Program-made: the position numbers and the translations under genes
Part shown: positions 1-6,458 of the stretch, one piece after another
Numbering within the stretch: position 1 is the stretch's first letter
How the letters are laid out: every line of letters begins with the position of its first letter
Notes under the pieces: generated by a model
Told to the model about the DNA's origin: nothing
The model's input: only the letters and a program-made list of their open reading frames with translations
Database searches by the model: none
NCBI GenBank assembly: GCA_964500015.1
Contig: CAZCMN010000017.1
Location: forward strand, 1-19,032
Direction of reading: 5' to 3'
From: JAPLYB01 sp964500015
GTDB lineage: Archaea; Nanobdellota; Nanobdellia; Pacearchaeales; UBA284
Length of the DNA: 19,032 nucleotides

Positions 1-246
1 TTTTCTTCCAAAAAAGTCTGCGATTGCTCCTGTTGGGACTTCAAGCAAAAAAACCCAGAATGCAAACCAGGATTGCAGGATCATTATCTGGAAAAAACTT
101 ATTCCTCCCCAATCAGTATAAAAAGGGATTAAAACCCCTCCCATAAAGTGGAGACTAATCAAAAACTGGAAAAGATACATTTTCCAGATGTTCTGCTTGA
201 ACTTCTTGTTTTCTTGAATTGCTTCAAGTTTGTTTTTGGATTTCAT
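1..246 (-). CDS. MFS-type transporter, N-terminal fragment (3' end beyond window)
   Basis: An ATG at 246 opens a frame of 82 codons that stays open to the left edge, so only the N-terminus is visible. The protein starts with a lysine-rich cytoplasmic segment (about residues 1-20). A first membrane helix follows near 24-42, and a second hydrophobic stretch (about 52-71) leads into the motif EVPTGAIADFFGRK. An E-P-T-G...D-x-x-G-R-K signature after helix 2 is the loop 2-3 motif of major facilitator superfamily carriers, usually in the group annotated as multidrug or unknown-substrate transporters. The substrate cannot be judged from this part. The gene lies 162 bases downstream of the aEF1A stop on the same strand. 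I see no convincing TATA box directly before it. The family call is fairly safe; the function is open. Confidence 0.75.
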   Translation of the reverse strand, partial: MKSKNKLEAIQENKKFKQNIWKMYLFQFLISLHFMGGVLIPFYTDWGGISFFQIMILQSWFAFWVFLLEVPTGAIADFFGRK

Positions 247-309
247 TTTGATTGAGCGTGATTTTAACAACAAAAAAATGAGAACAAAAAAAGGCTAGAG
301 AAACAGATT

Positions 310-368
310 CCTAACTTAATGTCAAAAGTGAACTTCTGATATCAACAAAATGGTGTAGAGAAGTTAGG
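310..368. repeat. Inverted repeat 3' of the EF1A gene
   Basis: The 8-base arms CCTAACTT (310-317) and AAGTTAGG (361-368) are perfect reverse complements around 43 bases. A nested alternative pairs AACTTC (331-336) with GAAGTT (360-365) and shares bases with the outer right arm, so only one can form at a time. It lies between the aEF1A stop (409) and the MFS start (246), so it would sit in the aEF1A 3' untranslated region or terminator zone. No other feature is visible between 247 and 408. Confidence 0.4.
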
Positions 369-408
369 TTGTAATTAAGTAGATATTGAGAACGGGTTAG
401 TTGTCTTC

Positions 409-1692
409 TCACTTCTTAGCGACAAGATCAATGCAAATTCCTGCAGCAACTGTTTGTCCTGCATCACGAATTGCAAATCTTGCCATGTGTGGATTGACAG
501 ACTGTTTTTCAATAACCATTGGTTTCATTGGTTTTAACCTGACTATTGCAACATCTCCGTTCTTTAAAAAATCTGGATTTTCTTGGGAGACTTGCCCGGT
601 TTTTGGATCAATTTTTTTATCCAATGAAATAAATTGAACTGGAATTTGAGCTGTATTAATATGTAAAACAGGGGTATATCCTTTTGCAATAACAGTTGGG
701 TGGTTTATGACTGCAATTTGAGCTGTAAACTCTTCTGCTAATGCAGGTGGACTTGATTCTAAAGCAATAATATCCCCTCTTTCAATATCCATCTTTCCTA
801 TTCCTCGGATGTTAACGCCAACATTATCTCCTGCAATTCCTTCTTTTAATGCTTCATGGTGCATCTCAACTGTTTTAACTTCTCCTACAACACCTTTTCC
901 TGTTTTAGCAGGCAAGATTATAATTTTATCACCTGGGTGCATTTTTCCTGTTTCGATTTTTCCTACTGGAACAGTTCCAACCCCGGTAATTGTATAAACA
1001 TCTTGAATTGGCATTCTTAATGGCAGTTCAGTTGGTTTTTGAGGAATATCAAATAGATCAAATTGTTCTAATAGTGTAGGACCATTATACCATTTTAAGT
1101 TTTCTGATTTCTTTACTATATTATCTCCTTTATATGCACTTGCTGGAATAAAGTTGATTTTTTCTATTTTATAACCCACTGCTTTTAACAAGGCAGTCAT
1201 ATCTTCAACAACTTTATTGTATTTTGCTTGATCATAATTAACAGTATCCATTTGATTGACTAAAACAGCTAATTGCTGGACACCCATTGTTCTGCATAAC
1301 CATAGATGTTCTTTTGTTTGAGCCATAACACCGTGCTGGCATGCAACAACGAGAATAGCTGCATCTGCTTGTGAAGTTCCAGTAATCATGTTCTTAATGA
1401 AATCTCTGTGACCTGGAGCATCAATAATTGTAACTGAGAATTTTTTAGTTATTAATTTTTTATAAGCTAAATCAATTGTAACTCCTCTTTCTCTTTCTTC
1501 TTTAAATCTGTCCATGACAAAAGCGAATTCAAAACCTTTTTTTCCTAGCTTTTCAGCTACATCTTTCATCTTAGTTAGCTCTTGCTCTGTAAAGACTCCA
1601 GCTTCGTAGAGTAATCTACCTACAGCTGTGCTCTTTCCATGGTCTACATGACCAATGAAAACAATATTCATATTTGGTTTTTCGCCTGCCAT
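409..1692 (-). CDS. tuf: Translation elongation factor 1A (aEF1A)
   Basis: This GTPase delivers aminoacyl-tRNA to the ribosome A site; it is the archaeal counterpart of EF-Tu and eEF1A. With the start at ATG 1692 the protein has 427 residues, normal for the family. G1 is GHVDHGKST (14-22), G2 is RGVTID (69-74), G3 is DAPGH (91-95) and G5 is SAYKGDN after the G domain strand. G4, normally NKxD, reads NQMD here (146-149). Two beta-barrel domains follow, with GTVPVGKIETG and a C-terminal RFAIRDAGQTVAAG stretch typical of domain 3. A TTG codon two codons upstream (1698) is also in frame, but ATG 1692 fits the TATA box position and the usual short N-terminus. It is transcribed alone: the gaps are 149 bases upstream and 162 downstream. 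The identification is very secure. Confidence 0.97.
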   Translation of the reverse strand: MAGEKPNMNIVFIGHVDHGKSTAVGRLLYEAGVFTEQELTKMKDVAEKLGKKGFEFAFVMDRFKEERERGVTIDLAYKKLITKKFSVTIIDAPGHRDFIKNMITGTSQADAAILVVACQHGVMAQTKEHLWLCRTMGVQQLAVLVNQMDTVNYDQAKYNKVVEDMTALLKAVGYKIEKINFIPASAYKGDNIVKKSENLKWYNGPTLLEQFDLFDIPQKPTELPLRMPIQDVYTITGVGTVPVGKIETGKMHPGDKIIILPAKTGKGVVGEVKTVEMHHEALKEGIAGDNVGVNIRGIGKMDIERGDIIALESSPPALAEEFTAQIAVINHPTVIAKGYTPVLHINTAQIPVQFISLDKKIDPKTGQVSQENPDFLKNGDVAIVRLKPMKPMVIEKQSVNPHMARFAIRDAGQTVAAGICIDLVAKK

Positions 1693-1713
1693 ATTCAATT
1701 TTACAAAAATAGA

Positions 1714-1721
1714 TTTATAAA
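1714..1721 (-). promoter_or_regulatory. TATA box of the EF1A gene (leaderless transcript)
   Basis: TTTATAAA is centred about 25 bases upstream of the A of ATG 1692. Archaeal transcription starts roughly that far from the TATA centre, so the mRNA should begin at or next to the start codon. No Shine-Dalgarno sequence lies between the two. Confidence 0.65.
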
Positions 1722-1805
1722 CCTTTCGTTTAAGTACCTCTTCGAAAAGACAAAAGAGTTATAAAGGTATTGATAAATTAAGGGGTTATTAATCAAGTAG
1801 TTTAG

Positions 1806-1834
1806 GTAAGACATGTTGTGCTACGCAGTCTTAC
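1806..1834 (-). repeat. Family A 3' hairpin, copy 1 (after taw1)
   Basis: GTAAGAC (1806-1812) and GTCTTAC (1828-1834) form a perfect 7-base-pair stem around the 15-base loop ATGTTGTGCTACGCA (plus-strand reading). It starts 7 bases past the taw1 stop codon (1842-1844), so on the minus-strand transcript it is a 3' hairpin. The loop matches copies at 16140-16155 and 17758-17773, while the stem sequences differ. It may be a terminator or a 3' stability element; the role is unknown. Confidence 0.6.
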
Positions 1835-1841
1835 TTTTTAG

Positions 1842-2795
1842 TTAATCTTTTAAGATTATCTTTTTCTCCTTCTTTTCATTCGACAACAGAACTACGCGGG
1901 AATTTTCTTTTTCGTCAATCAATTTATATTTTAGATTTTTATCTAAAAATTTTAGAATTTTTTTTGTGAATTTCTTAACTTCTGAATGTGATGGAACATT
2001 TTCATATTTTAGTCTATCTCTTGAAAAGCCAACATGCATGTAGGCTTTGATTTCAATGAAGTCAGAGTTTGCTGTTTTTATTAATTTTGAGTAATTTTCA
2101 GGTTCAACCATATTTAGATTCTTGATTAATGTAACTCGTAAAACTGTTCTTGTAGTTTTTGATTTCTGTTTTATTAATCTAAGGGTTTTTAGATATCTTT
2201 TCCAGCAATCTTTATGACATGAATTTGAAATCTTTTTAAAAAGTTGTCCATTAGGGGCTATCATTGAAATATAGAGTTGTGTTGGATTGATTTTTTTAAT
2301 CATCTCTGGATTTTCTCCATTAGAAACAACAAAACTAGTTATTTTTTGTTTTTTTAGTAATCTGATTAATTCTGGAAGTTTTTTATATAAAGTTGGTTCG
2401 CCAGATAGAGAAATTGCAAAATGTTTTGGATTAAAAGCTTCTTTCCATTTTAATCTACTTGCTTCAGAATTTCCGCCAAAACCAGAGAGTAATTTTCTTT
2501 GCATTTTAATGCAATCTTCAATGATTTTTTGAGGGTTATCTTCTTTCTTGATTTTAATGCCAAGATTCTTTTCAATTGGCCTCCAGCAAAAAATGCATTT
2601 ATGCTCGCACCACATCACAGAAGGAGTCATCTGAACACATTGGTGAGAATTTATTCCATAAAATTTTTGTTTGTAGCAGAAGTCTTCATCACGAAGGCTT
2701 TTTTTAGCATACCTACATATCTGAACAGCAGAATGTTTTCCAACAAGGGCATAATGCTGTTTTTTCAACATTTCTTTAATTTTCTTGGGAATCAT
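1842..2795 (-). CDS. taw1: tRNA 4-demethylwyosine synthase (Taw1/TYW1), radical SAM
   Basis: Taw1 condenses pyruvate carbons with N1-methylguanosine-37 of tRNA-Phe to build the tricyclic base 4-demethylwyosine, the core of archaeal wyosine derivatives. The 317-residue length matches archaeal members. The radical-SAM cluster motif CxxxCxxC is at C63, C67 and C70 (CEHKCIFC). Three further cysteines, C27, C40 and C53, match the second [4Fe-4S] cluster of the Methanocaldococcus enzyme, where from memory the six cysteines sit one residue earlier each. The segment LSGEPTLY is the SAM-binding GEP motif, and the end of the barrel carries MHVGFSRDRL, also typical. Unlike eukaryotic TYW1 there is no flavodoxin domain, as usual in archaea. 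A TATA-like TTTTTAAATT (about 2817-2826) lies about 27 bases upstream, which suggests a nearly leaderless transcript. A family A hairpin follows the stop. Confidence 0.93.
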   Translation of the reverse strand: MIPKKIKEMLKKQHYALVGKHSAVQICRYAKKSLRDEDFCYKQKFYGINSHQCVQMTPSVMWCEHKCIFCWRPIEKNLGIKIKKEDNPQKIIEDCIKMQRKLLSGFGGNSEASRLKWKEAFNPKHFAISLSGEPTLYKKLPELIRLLKKQKITSFVVSNGENPEMIKKINPTQLYISMIAPNGQLFKKISNSCHKDCWKRYLKTLRLIKQKSKTTRTVLRVTLIKNLNMVEPENYSKLIKTANSDFIEIKAYMHVGFSRDRLKYENVPSHSEVKKFTKKILKFLDKNLKYKLIDEKENSRVVLLSNEKKEKKIILKD

Positions 2796-2831
2796 TTTAA
2801 TCTTATAAGTATGAAGAATTTAAAAACATGA

Positions 2832-2862
2832 TGAAAACCAAAAGTTTTCAGTATACCAAAAA
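2832..2862 (+). repeat. Family B hairpin, degenerate copy
   Basis: TGAAAAC (2832-2838) pairs with GTTTTCA (2844-2850) over a 5-base loop. The hairpin is followed by GTATACCAAAAAT, which matches the tail of the family B copies (GCATCCCAAAAAT at 4167-4179). It lies between the permease stop (2964) and the taw1 start (2795). The lower stem seen in other copies does not form here, so membership is less certain. The rest of the gap 2796-2963 holds only the taw1 promoter zone. Confidence 0.4.
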
Positions 2863-2963
2863 TCTGAAGGATTTTTTAGTATAATTAAAAATAGGTAAGT
2901 ATTCATAATTGATTTTTATCTTTGATTTTGTTTAGAAAATTAAATTTGTAATTAAATACATCA

Positions 2964-4097
2964 CTAAAACACAAACTGATAAACAATTCCTGCTATAAAA
3001 ATTATTGAAAGGATAATGATAATTGGCCAATTTAATGGAAGGCTATATTCGGGTTTTCTTTCACATTTTTGTTTTGCTTTTTTCAGCATTAATAAGACTA
3101 AAATGCCTGCTAAACCTCCAGCTACACCACCGACTAATGAAATTATTTTTACAAAATCAGCCATGTTTAAAATCATTAAAAAGAAAGAGATTATAAAAAC
3201 TGGAAAAAATGCTAAGGCAAAAGCAGAATCATGCTTAATTTTAAAATCAAAAATATAAAGTTCTTTTAATGCAATCCCTAAAGCGCAGAAAGCTGTGAAC
3301 ATTGTAAAAATTGCTAGTAATGAGGGAAGCCTTCCTAAAGCAATTGTAGCAATTTCCGGTGTATTCTGGCCTGAGAAACCATAAACAGCAATAACAAATA
3401 AAAGGTATAGGGCGATAGGTATCAAACTTCCAAGGATTATTGCTTTTTTCATTTTTTTCTCTTCTTTAACTAATTCTTCTCTTACTTCAGGCATAGCAGA
3501 TAATGCTAGAAAAGCAAATAATATAACCCCATAAGGCATAAACCACATTATTGGATTTGAAGAAACAAAAGAAAAATTAATTTGGTTTATTTTGGGAATA
3601 AAAACAAAGAAAATAATCAAGACTACTGCTGAAATAGCAATTAAACCAAAAGTTTCTCCTTTTTCTAGAGCTTTAATTCCGAGATAGGCAATTGGAATCG
3701 TTACAAAAAAGAATATCATTGAAAAAAGTATTGAAAAATTTGTTGTTCCTAATAAGACAAAACTTAAAACCTGGCCTTCTCCTAAGACATAGGCAATTAA
3801 TGCTCCGTATAGAAAAATCAAACTAGAAATCAACATCAATATTTTTCCTTTTTTTCCGAGATATTTTTTAGCATATCCAGGCAATTGATGTTTTCCGTTT
3901 GTTCTTAATGTTATTTCTCCTAAATAGAGATTTACAAGCAAAATCAAGATTCCTAAAACAATCAAGTCAATAAAACCAACAATAAAACCTGCTTTAGCAA
4001 AAACATAGGGAATTCCTAGAATTCCTGCTCCAACAATTGTTCCCGTTAATGTTGCTATTGCAGGAAATAAATTGCTTTTCTTAACCTCTTTTTCCAT
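2964..4097 (-). CDS. Amino acid permease, aromatic/hydroxy amino acid family-like
   Basis: This is an integral membrane protein of 377 residues with about ten to eleven hydrophobic helices. It opens with a short charged N-terminus and then GTIVGAGILGIPYVFAKAGF (about 19-38). The G-x-G-I-L-G-x-P-Y pattern in a broken first helix is the hallmark of APC-superfamily carriers of the AAAP/HAAAP branch, which includes the Trp/Tyr permeases TnaB, TyrP and Mtr and the serine carriers. A cytoplasmic loop EVREELVKEEKKMKK occurs mid-protein, another common feature of that branch. Substrate is inferred: an amino acid, possibly aromatic, taken up with protons or sodium. A tryptophanase-family gene lies 3.2 kb away, which makes aromatic amino acid uptake attractive, but the genes are on opposite strands. 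A TATA-like stretch (4119-4126) lies about 25 bases before ATG 4097. Confidence 0.78.
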   Translation of the reverse strand: MEKEVKKSNLFPAIATLTGTIVGAGILGIPYVFAKAGFIVGFIDLIVLGILILLVNLYLGEITLRTNGKHQLPGYAKKYLGKKGKILMLISSLIFLYGALIAYVLGEGQVLSFVLLGTTNFSILFSMIFFFVTIPIAYLGIKALEKGETFGLIAISAVVLIIFFVFIPKINQINFSFVSSNPIMWFMPYGVILFAFLALSAMPEVREELVKEEKKMKKAIILGSLIPIALYLLFVIAVYGFSGQNTPEIATIALGRLPSLLAIFTMFTAFCALGIALKELYIFDFKIKHDSAFALAFFPVFIISFFLMILNMADFVKIISLVGGVAGGLAGILVLLMLKKAKQKCERKPEYSLPLNWPIIIILSIIFIAGIVYQFVF

Positions 4098-4141
4098 TAT
4101 TCTGTTAAGGAAATCCCTCTTTTAAGTTTTATGGGGTTGCC

Positions 4142-4171
4142 GATGCTAGAAATTCAAAGAATTTCTGCATC
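4142..4171 (+). repeat. Family B hairpin, best copy
   Basis: GATGC (4142-4146) pairs with GCATC (4167-4171) and AGAAATTC (4148-4155) with GAATTTCT (4159-4166). The result is a 13-base-pair stem with a single bulged T at 4147 and the loop AAA. It is followed by CCAAAAATA. It lies downstream of tRNA-Pro on the minus strand and upstream of the permease, so it could end the tRNA transcript, but the same fold appears in other settings. Confidence 0.6.
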
Positions 4172-4186
4172 CCAAAAATAATCTAT

Positions 4187-4196
4187 TTTCGCGAAA
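4187..4196. repeat. Short palindrome downstream of tRNA-Pro
   Basis: TTTCGCGAAA is a perfect 10-base palindrome, 16 bases beyond the tRNA-Pro 3' end. It is GC-centred in AT-rich DNA. It may be part of the tRNA termination zone. No stronger claim is possible. Confidence 0.3.
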
Positions 4197-4212
4197 TTCG
4201 AATCAATAAAAA

Positions 4213-4286
4213 TGAGGCTGCCGGAATTCGAATCCGGATTGCGAGGCCCCGAACCTCGAATACTAACCAAGTTATATTACAACCCC
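4213..4286 (-). tRNA. tRNA-Pro (anticodon CGG)
   Basis: A full cloverleaf can be folded on the minus strand. The acceptor arms are GGGGTTG and CAGCCTC (with G-U pairs), followed by discriminator A. The D stem is ATAT/GTAT with the GG of the D loop present. The anticodon stem CGAGG/CCTCG encloses the loop TTCGGGG, giving anticodon CGG at 4249-4251 and G at position 37. The T arm is CCGGA, TTCGAAT, TCCGG, and the variable loop has four bases. There is no intron and CCA is not encoded. It reads proline codon CCG, and G37 is expected for proline tRNAs. Confidence 0.93.
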
Positions 4287-4310
4287 AATGAATTTTCAAT
4301 TATTCTTCAG

Positions 4311-4318
4311 TATAAATA
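4311..4318 (-). promoter_or_regulatory. TATA box of tRNA-Pro
   Basis: TATTTATA on the minus strand is centred about 28 bases upstream of the tRNA 5' end (4286), the right place for an archaeal promoter starting at or just before the tRNA. The rest of 4319-4455 holds only the upstream region of the next plus-strand gene. Confidence 0.6.
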
Positions 4319-4455
4319 GATTTCTTGGTTAGTCTTTTGGATTTAAAGATTTTTCATCTTGTAATTGAATGAGTCATTCTTTAGAAATGAGTTAATATGG
4401 AAAGTAATTTAAATCAATATATGCATACACAAGCATTAAAAAGTTTAAAACAAAA

Positions 4456-5004
4456 ATGCAACAAACTTTGAGATTTAAATTAGATAATCCAGATATTAAT
4501 CAAAGAAGGGTAATTTTAGAACGATGTTTAGAAGCATTTGGAAGTTTTAGATATGAAAAACATCTTGAAGCTTGTTTTTTTATTTGCCAAGAAATGGGAA
4601 TTATTTCTGAAAAATATAATTTTTATCGTGAAAATGATCCGAGAGAAAAAAGTCCCTATTACTCTAGATTATTTAATGAAGATATCTCAATGCTCTGTAA
4701 ACAAGGGGTTATCCATCTTAATTATTTGGAAGAAGATCATTTAGTATATTCTAAACAGGGCGTGGAATATCCAAGAAGAGATGAGAAACCAAAACCAGAA
4801 TGGGCATTTTTATTAAGCAGAGCTACGCCTCCAACAGTGATTAATTTGGCTAAGTTATTGGCTTTAAGCAGAATAGAAAGGACATCTCCAGACAGCGGGT
4901 ATGCGCGAGATATTTTTCGCTCTCTCAAACTTTCTTCAGGAAAGTATAGAGAAGTAATGACCTTATATCGGAAACTAAAAAATTCTGTAGACAAAAGATC
5001 TTAA
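4456..5004 (+). CDS. Unrecognised 182-residue protein, possible winged-helix fold
   Basis: I do not recognise this protein. ATG 4456 is the only usable start: the frame has no ATG, GTG or TTG back to the stop codon at 4405. It is soluble, with no signal peptide or membrane segment, and mixes helices with charged residues. The middle (about 45-110) reads GIISEKYNFYR...SPYYSRLFNEDISMLCKQGVIHL, followed by a YSKQGVEY strand pair. That pattern, a helix, a P-Y-S-x-x-L helix and then a GVI-turn-strand hairpin, resembles the winged-helix module of YwgA/DUF4065-like proteins, where a pseudo-recognition helix precedes a wing. This is resemblance only. It is one of only two plus-strand genes, and its stop lies 4 bases from the end of the converging DUF357 gene. 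A TATA-like CAATATATGC lies about 35 bases upstream. Lysine/isoleucine-rich codon use resembles the neighbours. Confidence 0.75.
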   Translation: MQQTLRFKLDNPDINQRRVILERCLEAFGSFRYEKHLEACFFICQEMGIISEKYNFYRENDPREKSPYYSRLFNEDISMLCKQGVIHLNYLEEDHLVYSKQGVEYPRRDEKPKPEWAFLLSRATPPTVINLAKLLALSRIERTSPDSGYARDIFRSLKLSSGKYREVMTLYRKLKNSVDKRS

Positions 5005-5008
5005 AAAA

Positions 5009-5302
5009 TCAAAATTCTGCTTTAAAGTATTTTTGAAGTTCCTTTGGAACATCAATTGCTTTGTTTATTGCTAGAGCATCTAAAAAACCCCAAACATAAT
5101 TTTGCAATTCAAAGGCTTTGACATACTCTTGTTTTTTGAAGAAAAACTTCATGTCTTCATAGTATGATTTCATAAATTTGAATGTTTCTGAAAATTCCTG
5201 TTTTTTTAATTTTATTTTATCAAAAATCCTTTCAAGTTTTGCTTCTTCTCTTTTTAGGATGAAGAAGAATTCATCTTTTTGCTTGCTAGTTAGTTTTGTC
5301 AT
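5009..5302 (-). CDS. DUF357 family protein
   Basis: With the start at ATG 5302 this is a 97-residue all-helical protein without membrane segments. The C-terminal half carries SYYEDMKFFFKKQEYVKAFELQNYVWGFLDAL. It matches the archaeal DUF357 pattern: Y-x-x-D-x-x-x-F, then a short turn, then A-F-E-x-x-x-Y-x-x-G-x-L-D-A. The family is a helical bundle of unknown function found almost only in archaea. A GTG at 5326 is also in frame and would add eight residues, but it lies inside the hairpin at 5325-5352, so ATG 5302 is preferred. The gene follows the DUF362 gene after 43 bases and converges with the plus-strand gene ending at 5004, only 4 bases away. The role is unknown; co-transcription with the upstream genes is possible. 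Confidence 0.75.
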   Translation of the reverse strand: MTKLTSKQKDEFFFILKREEAKLERIFDKIKLKKQEFSETFKFMKSYYEDMKFFFKKQEYVKAFELQNYVWGFLDALAINKAIDVPKELQKYFKAEF

Positions 5303-5324
5303 GTTAAAAACTCTTGTTTTTGGC

Positions 5325-5352
5325 ACGCAGAAAATCCTTGATTTTCTAGCGT
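5325..5352 (-). repeat. Family B hairpin overlapping the DUF362 stop codon
   Basis: Read on the minus strand, ACGC, a bulged T, AGAAAATC, loop AAG, GATTTTCT, GCGT fold into a 12-base-pair stem (5325-5352), followed by GCCAAAAACA. The architecture is identical to the copy at 4142-4171 (bulged T at the same place, 3-base loop, CCAAAAA tail), but both stems carry different, compensated bases. The TAG stop of the DUF362 gene (5346-5348) lies inside it. Confidence 0.6.
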
Positions 5353-6458
5353 TTTTTACGTGCTTTTTTTATAGTTTCTTCAACATCTCCTTCTTTTATA
5401 TTCTTTTCTTTAACAAAATCTCTTGTTTTTTCAAGTAACTTTCCTTGATTCGGAATTCCTTCCTTGAAATCATATTCTAAAGAGCCTCCACATAAATCAT
5501 GAGCTTCTTGAATATGAATCATTGGACTTTTATGATGAACTTCTTCAAAAACATTTTTTCCTTCATTTTTTGTTATTAAATCTAGAGCAGCTTTATCTAT
5601 CGCAACAATATCTTTGCTTAATAAAATTCCAAGGTCTTTTGCAATTTCTGGACCGCCATCTTCACAACAATCGCAAAATTTAACAATTTTTCTTAAAACA
5701 TTGATACAATAATATTTTTTAAATGATTTTGCTGCTGTAATGCCGCCATCTGCTAAAAGTTTGTCAAATAATTCTAGTTTCGGCTTAATTGCTTTTTGTG
5801 GACAATTAAAAACACAGATACTACAACCAAAACATTCTGTTTTGCCAAATTCAGGTTTTCCCTTTTCACAAGAAATGTTTTTTGTTGGACAAACTTTTTC
5901 ACAAGTTTTGCATTCTGCACATTTTTTAGGGTCAAAAATTGGCTTTCCGCCAGAATGAATATTGCCTTTACTTTTTTTAGTTAAAGCACCCATTCCAAGA
6001 TTTTTAATAGATGCTCCAAAACCAGAACATTCATGTCCTTTAACATGCGAAAGAACAAGAACACCATCTGCTTTAATTAAGGGCTCGCAAATTTCATAAT
6101 CTTGATATTTTCCCTTTTTCTTTATTCCTTTATTTGATATTATGACCTTGCTAATTTTTGTAAATCCTCTAGATTCTGCAAATTTTAAATAATCTTCTTC
6201 TGTATGTCTTAATCTTTTATAAGCTGTTGGAGAATCAAATATAAAACAGTTTATTTTCAATTCTTTGAAAACTTGAATAATTTTAGAAACAAATTCAGGT
6301 TGGATGTTATTATAATTGCCTTTATCGCCCATATGCATCTTTATTGCAATTGTTTCATTTGGCTTGAAAACTCGAGAAATTTCAGATTTTAGTGTTTTGA
6401 GAAATTTCTCTTCTGATTTTTTATCAAAGCCCTTGATGAAATAAACTTCTGATTTCAT
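5346..6458 (-). CDS. DUF362 domain protein with two [4Fe-4S] ferredoxin motifs
   Basis: This is a 370-residue soluble protein. The N-terminal part (about 1-170) is a DUF362 domain, with IAIKMHMGDKGNYNNIQPEF near 37-56 and LSHVKGHECSGFGASIKNLGMG near 136-157, both characteristic. A ferredoxin insert follows with C180-x2-C183-x2-C186-x3-C190-P and C209-x2-C212-x2-C215-x3-C219-P, enough for two [4Fe-4S] clusters. The rest closes the DUF362 domain, including a CDCCEDGG segment with further cysteines. The family is widespread in anaerobic archaea and bacteria; no reaction is established for it, and an electron-transfer or iron-sulfur role is inferred from the clusters. Its ATG overlaps the stop of the upstream peptidase gene by 4 bases (ATGA), so the two are almost certainly co-transcribed and probably translationally coupled. 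Confidence 0.87.
   Translation of the reverse strand: MKSEVYFIKGFDKKSEEKFLKTLKSEISRVFKPNETIAIKMHMGDKGNYNNIQPEFVSKIIQVFKELKINCFIFDSPTAYKRLRHTEEDYLKFAESRGFTKISKVIISNKGIKKKGKYQDYEICEPLIKADGVLVLSHVKGHECSGFGASIKNLGMGALTKKSKGNIHSGGKPIFDPKKCAECKTCEKVCPTKNISCEKGKPEFGKTECFGCSICVFNCPQKAIKPKLELFDKLLADGGITAAKSFKKYYCINVLRKIVKFCDCCEDGGPEIAKDLGILLSKDIVAIDKAALDLITKNEGKNVFEEVHHKSPMIHIQEAHDLCGGSLEYDFKEGIPNQGKLLEKTRDFVKEKNIKEGDVEETIKKARKKR

Noticed and set aside
409..1692. Plus-strand frames across the EF1A, RNase J and other minus-strand genes
   Set aside because: They are antisense shadows with no family match and no promoter; composition follows from the codons of the real genes.
1693..1698. TTG start two codons upstream of the EF1A ATG
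   Set aside because: ATG 1692 fits the usual N-terminus of the family and lies at the right distance from the TATA box; TTG would add two residues for no reason.
2828..2867. Possible box C/D small RNA (ATGATGA at 2828-2834, CTGA at 2864-2867, flanking TAAAAA/TTTTTA)
   Set aside because: The distance between boxes is too short for a normal double-guide RNA, and no convincing D' or C' box is present; the family B hairpin explains part of the sequence.
5324..5326. GTG start for the DUF357 protein
   Set aside because: It lies inside a family B hairpin; ATG 5302 is a better start codon and still keeps the whole domain.
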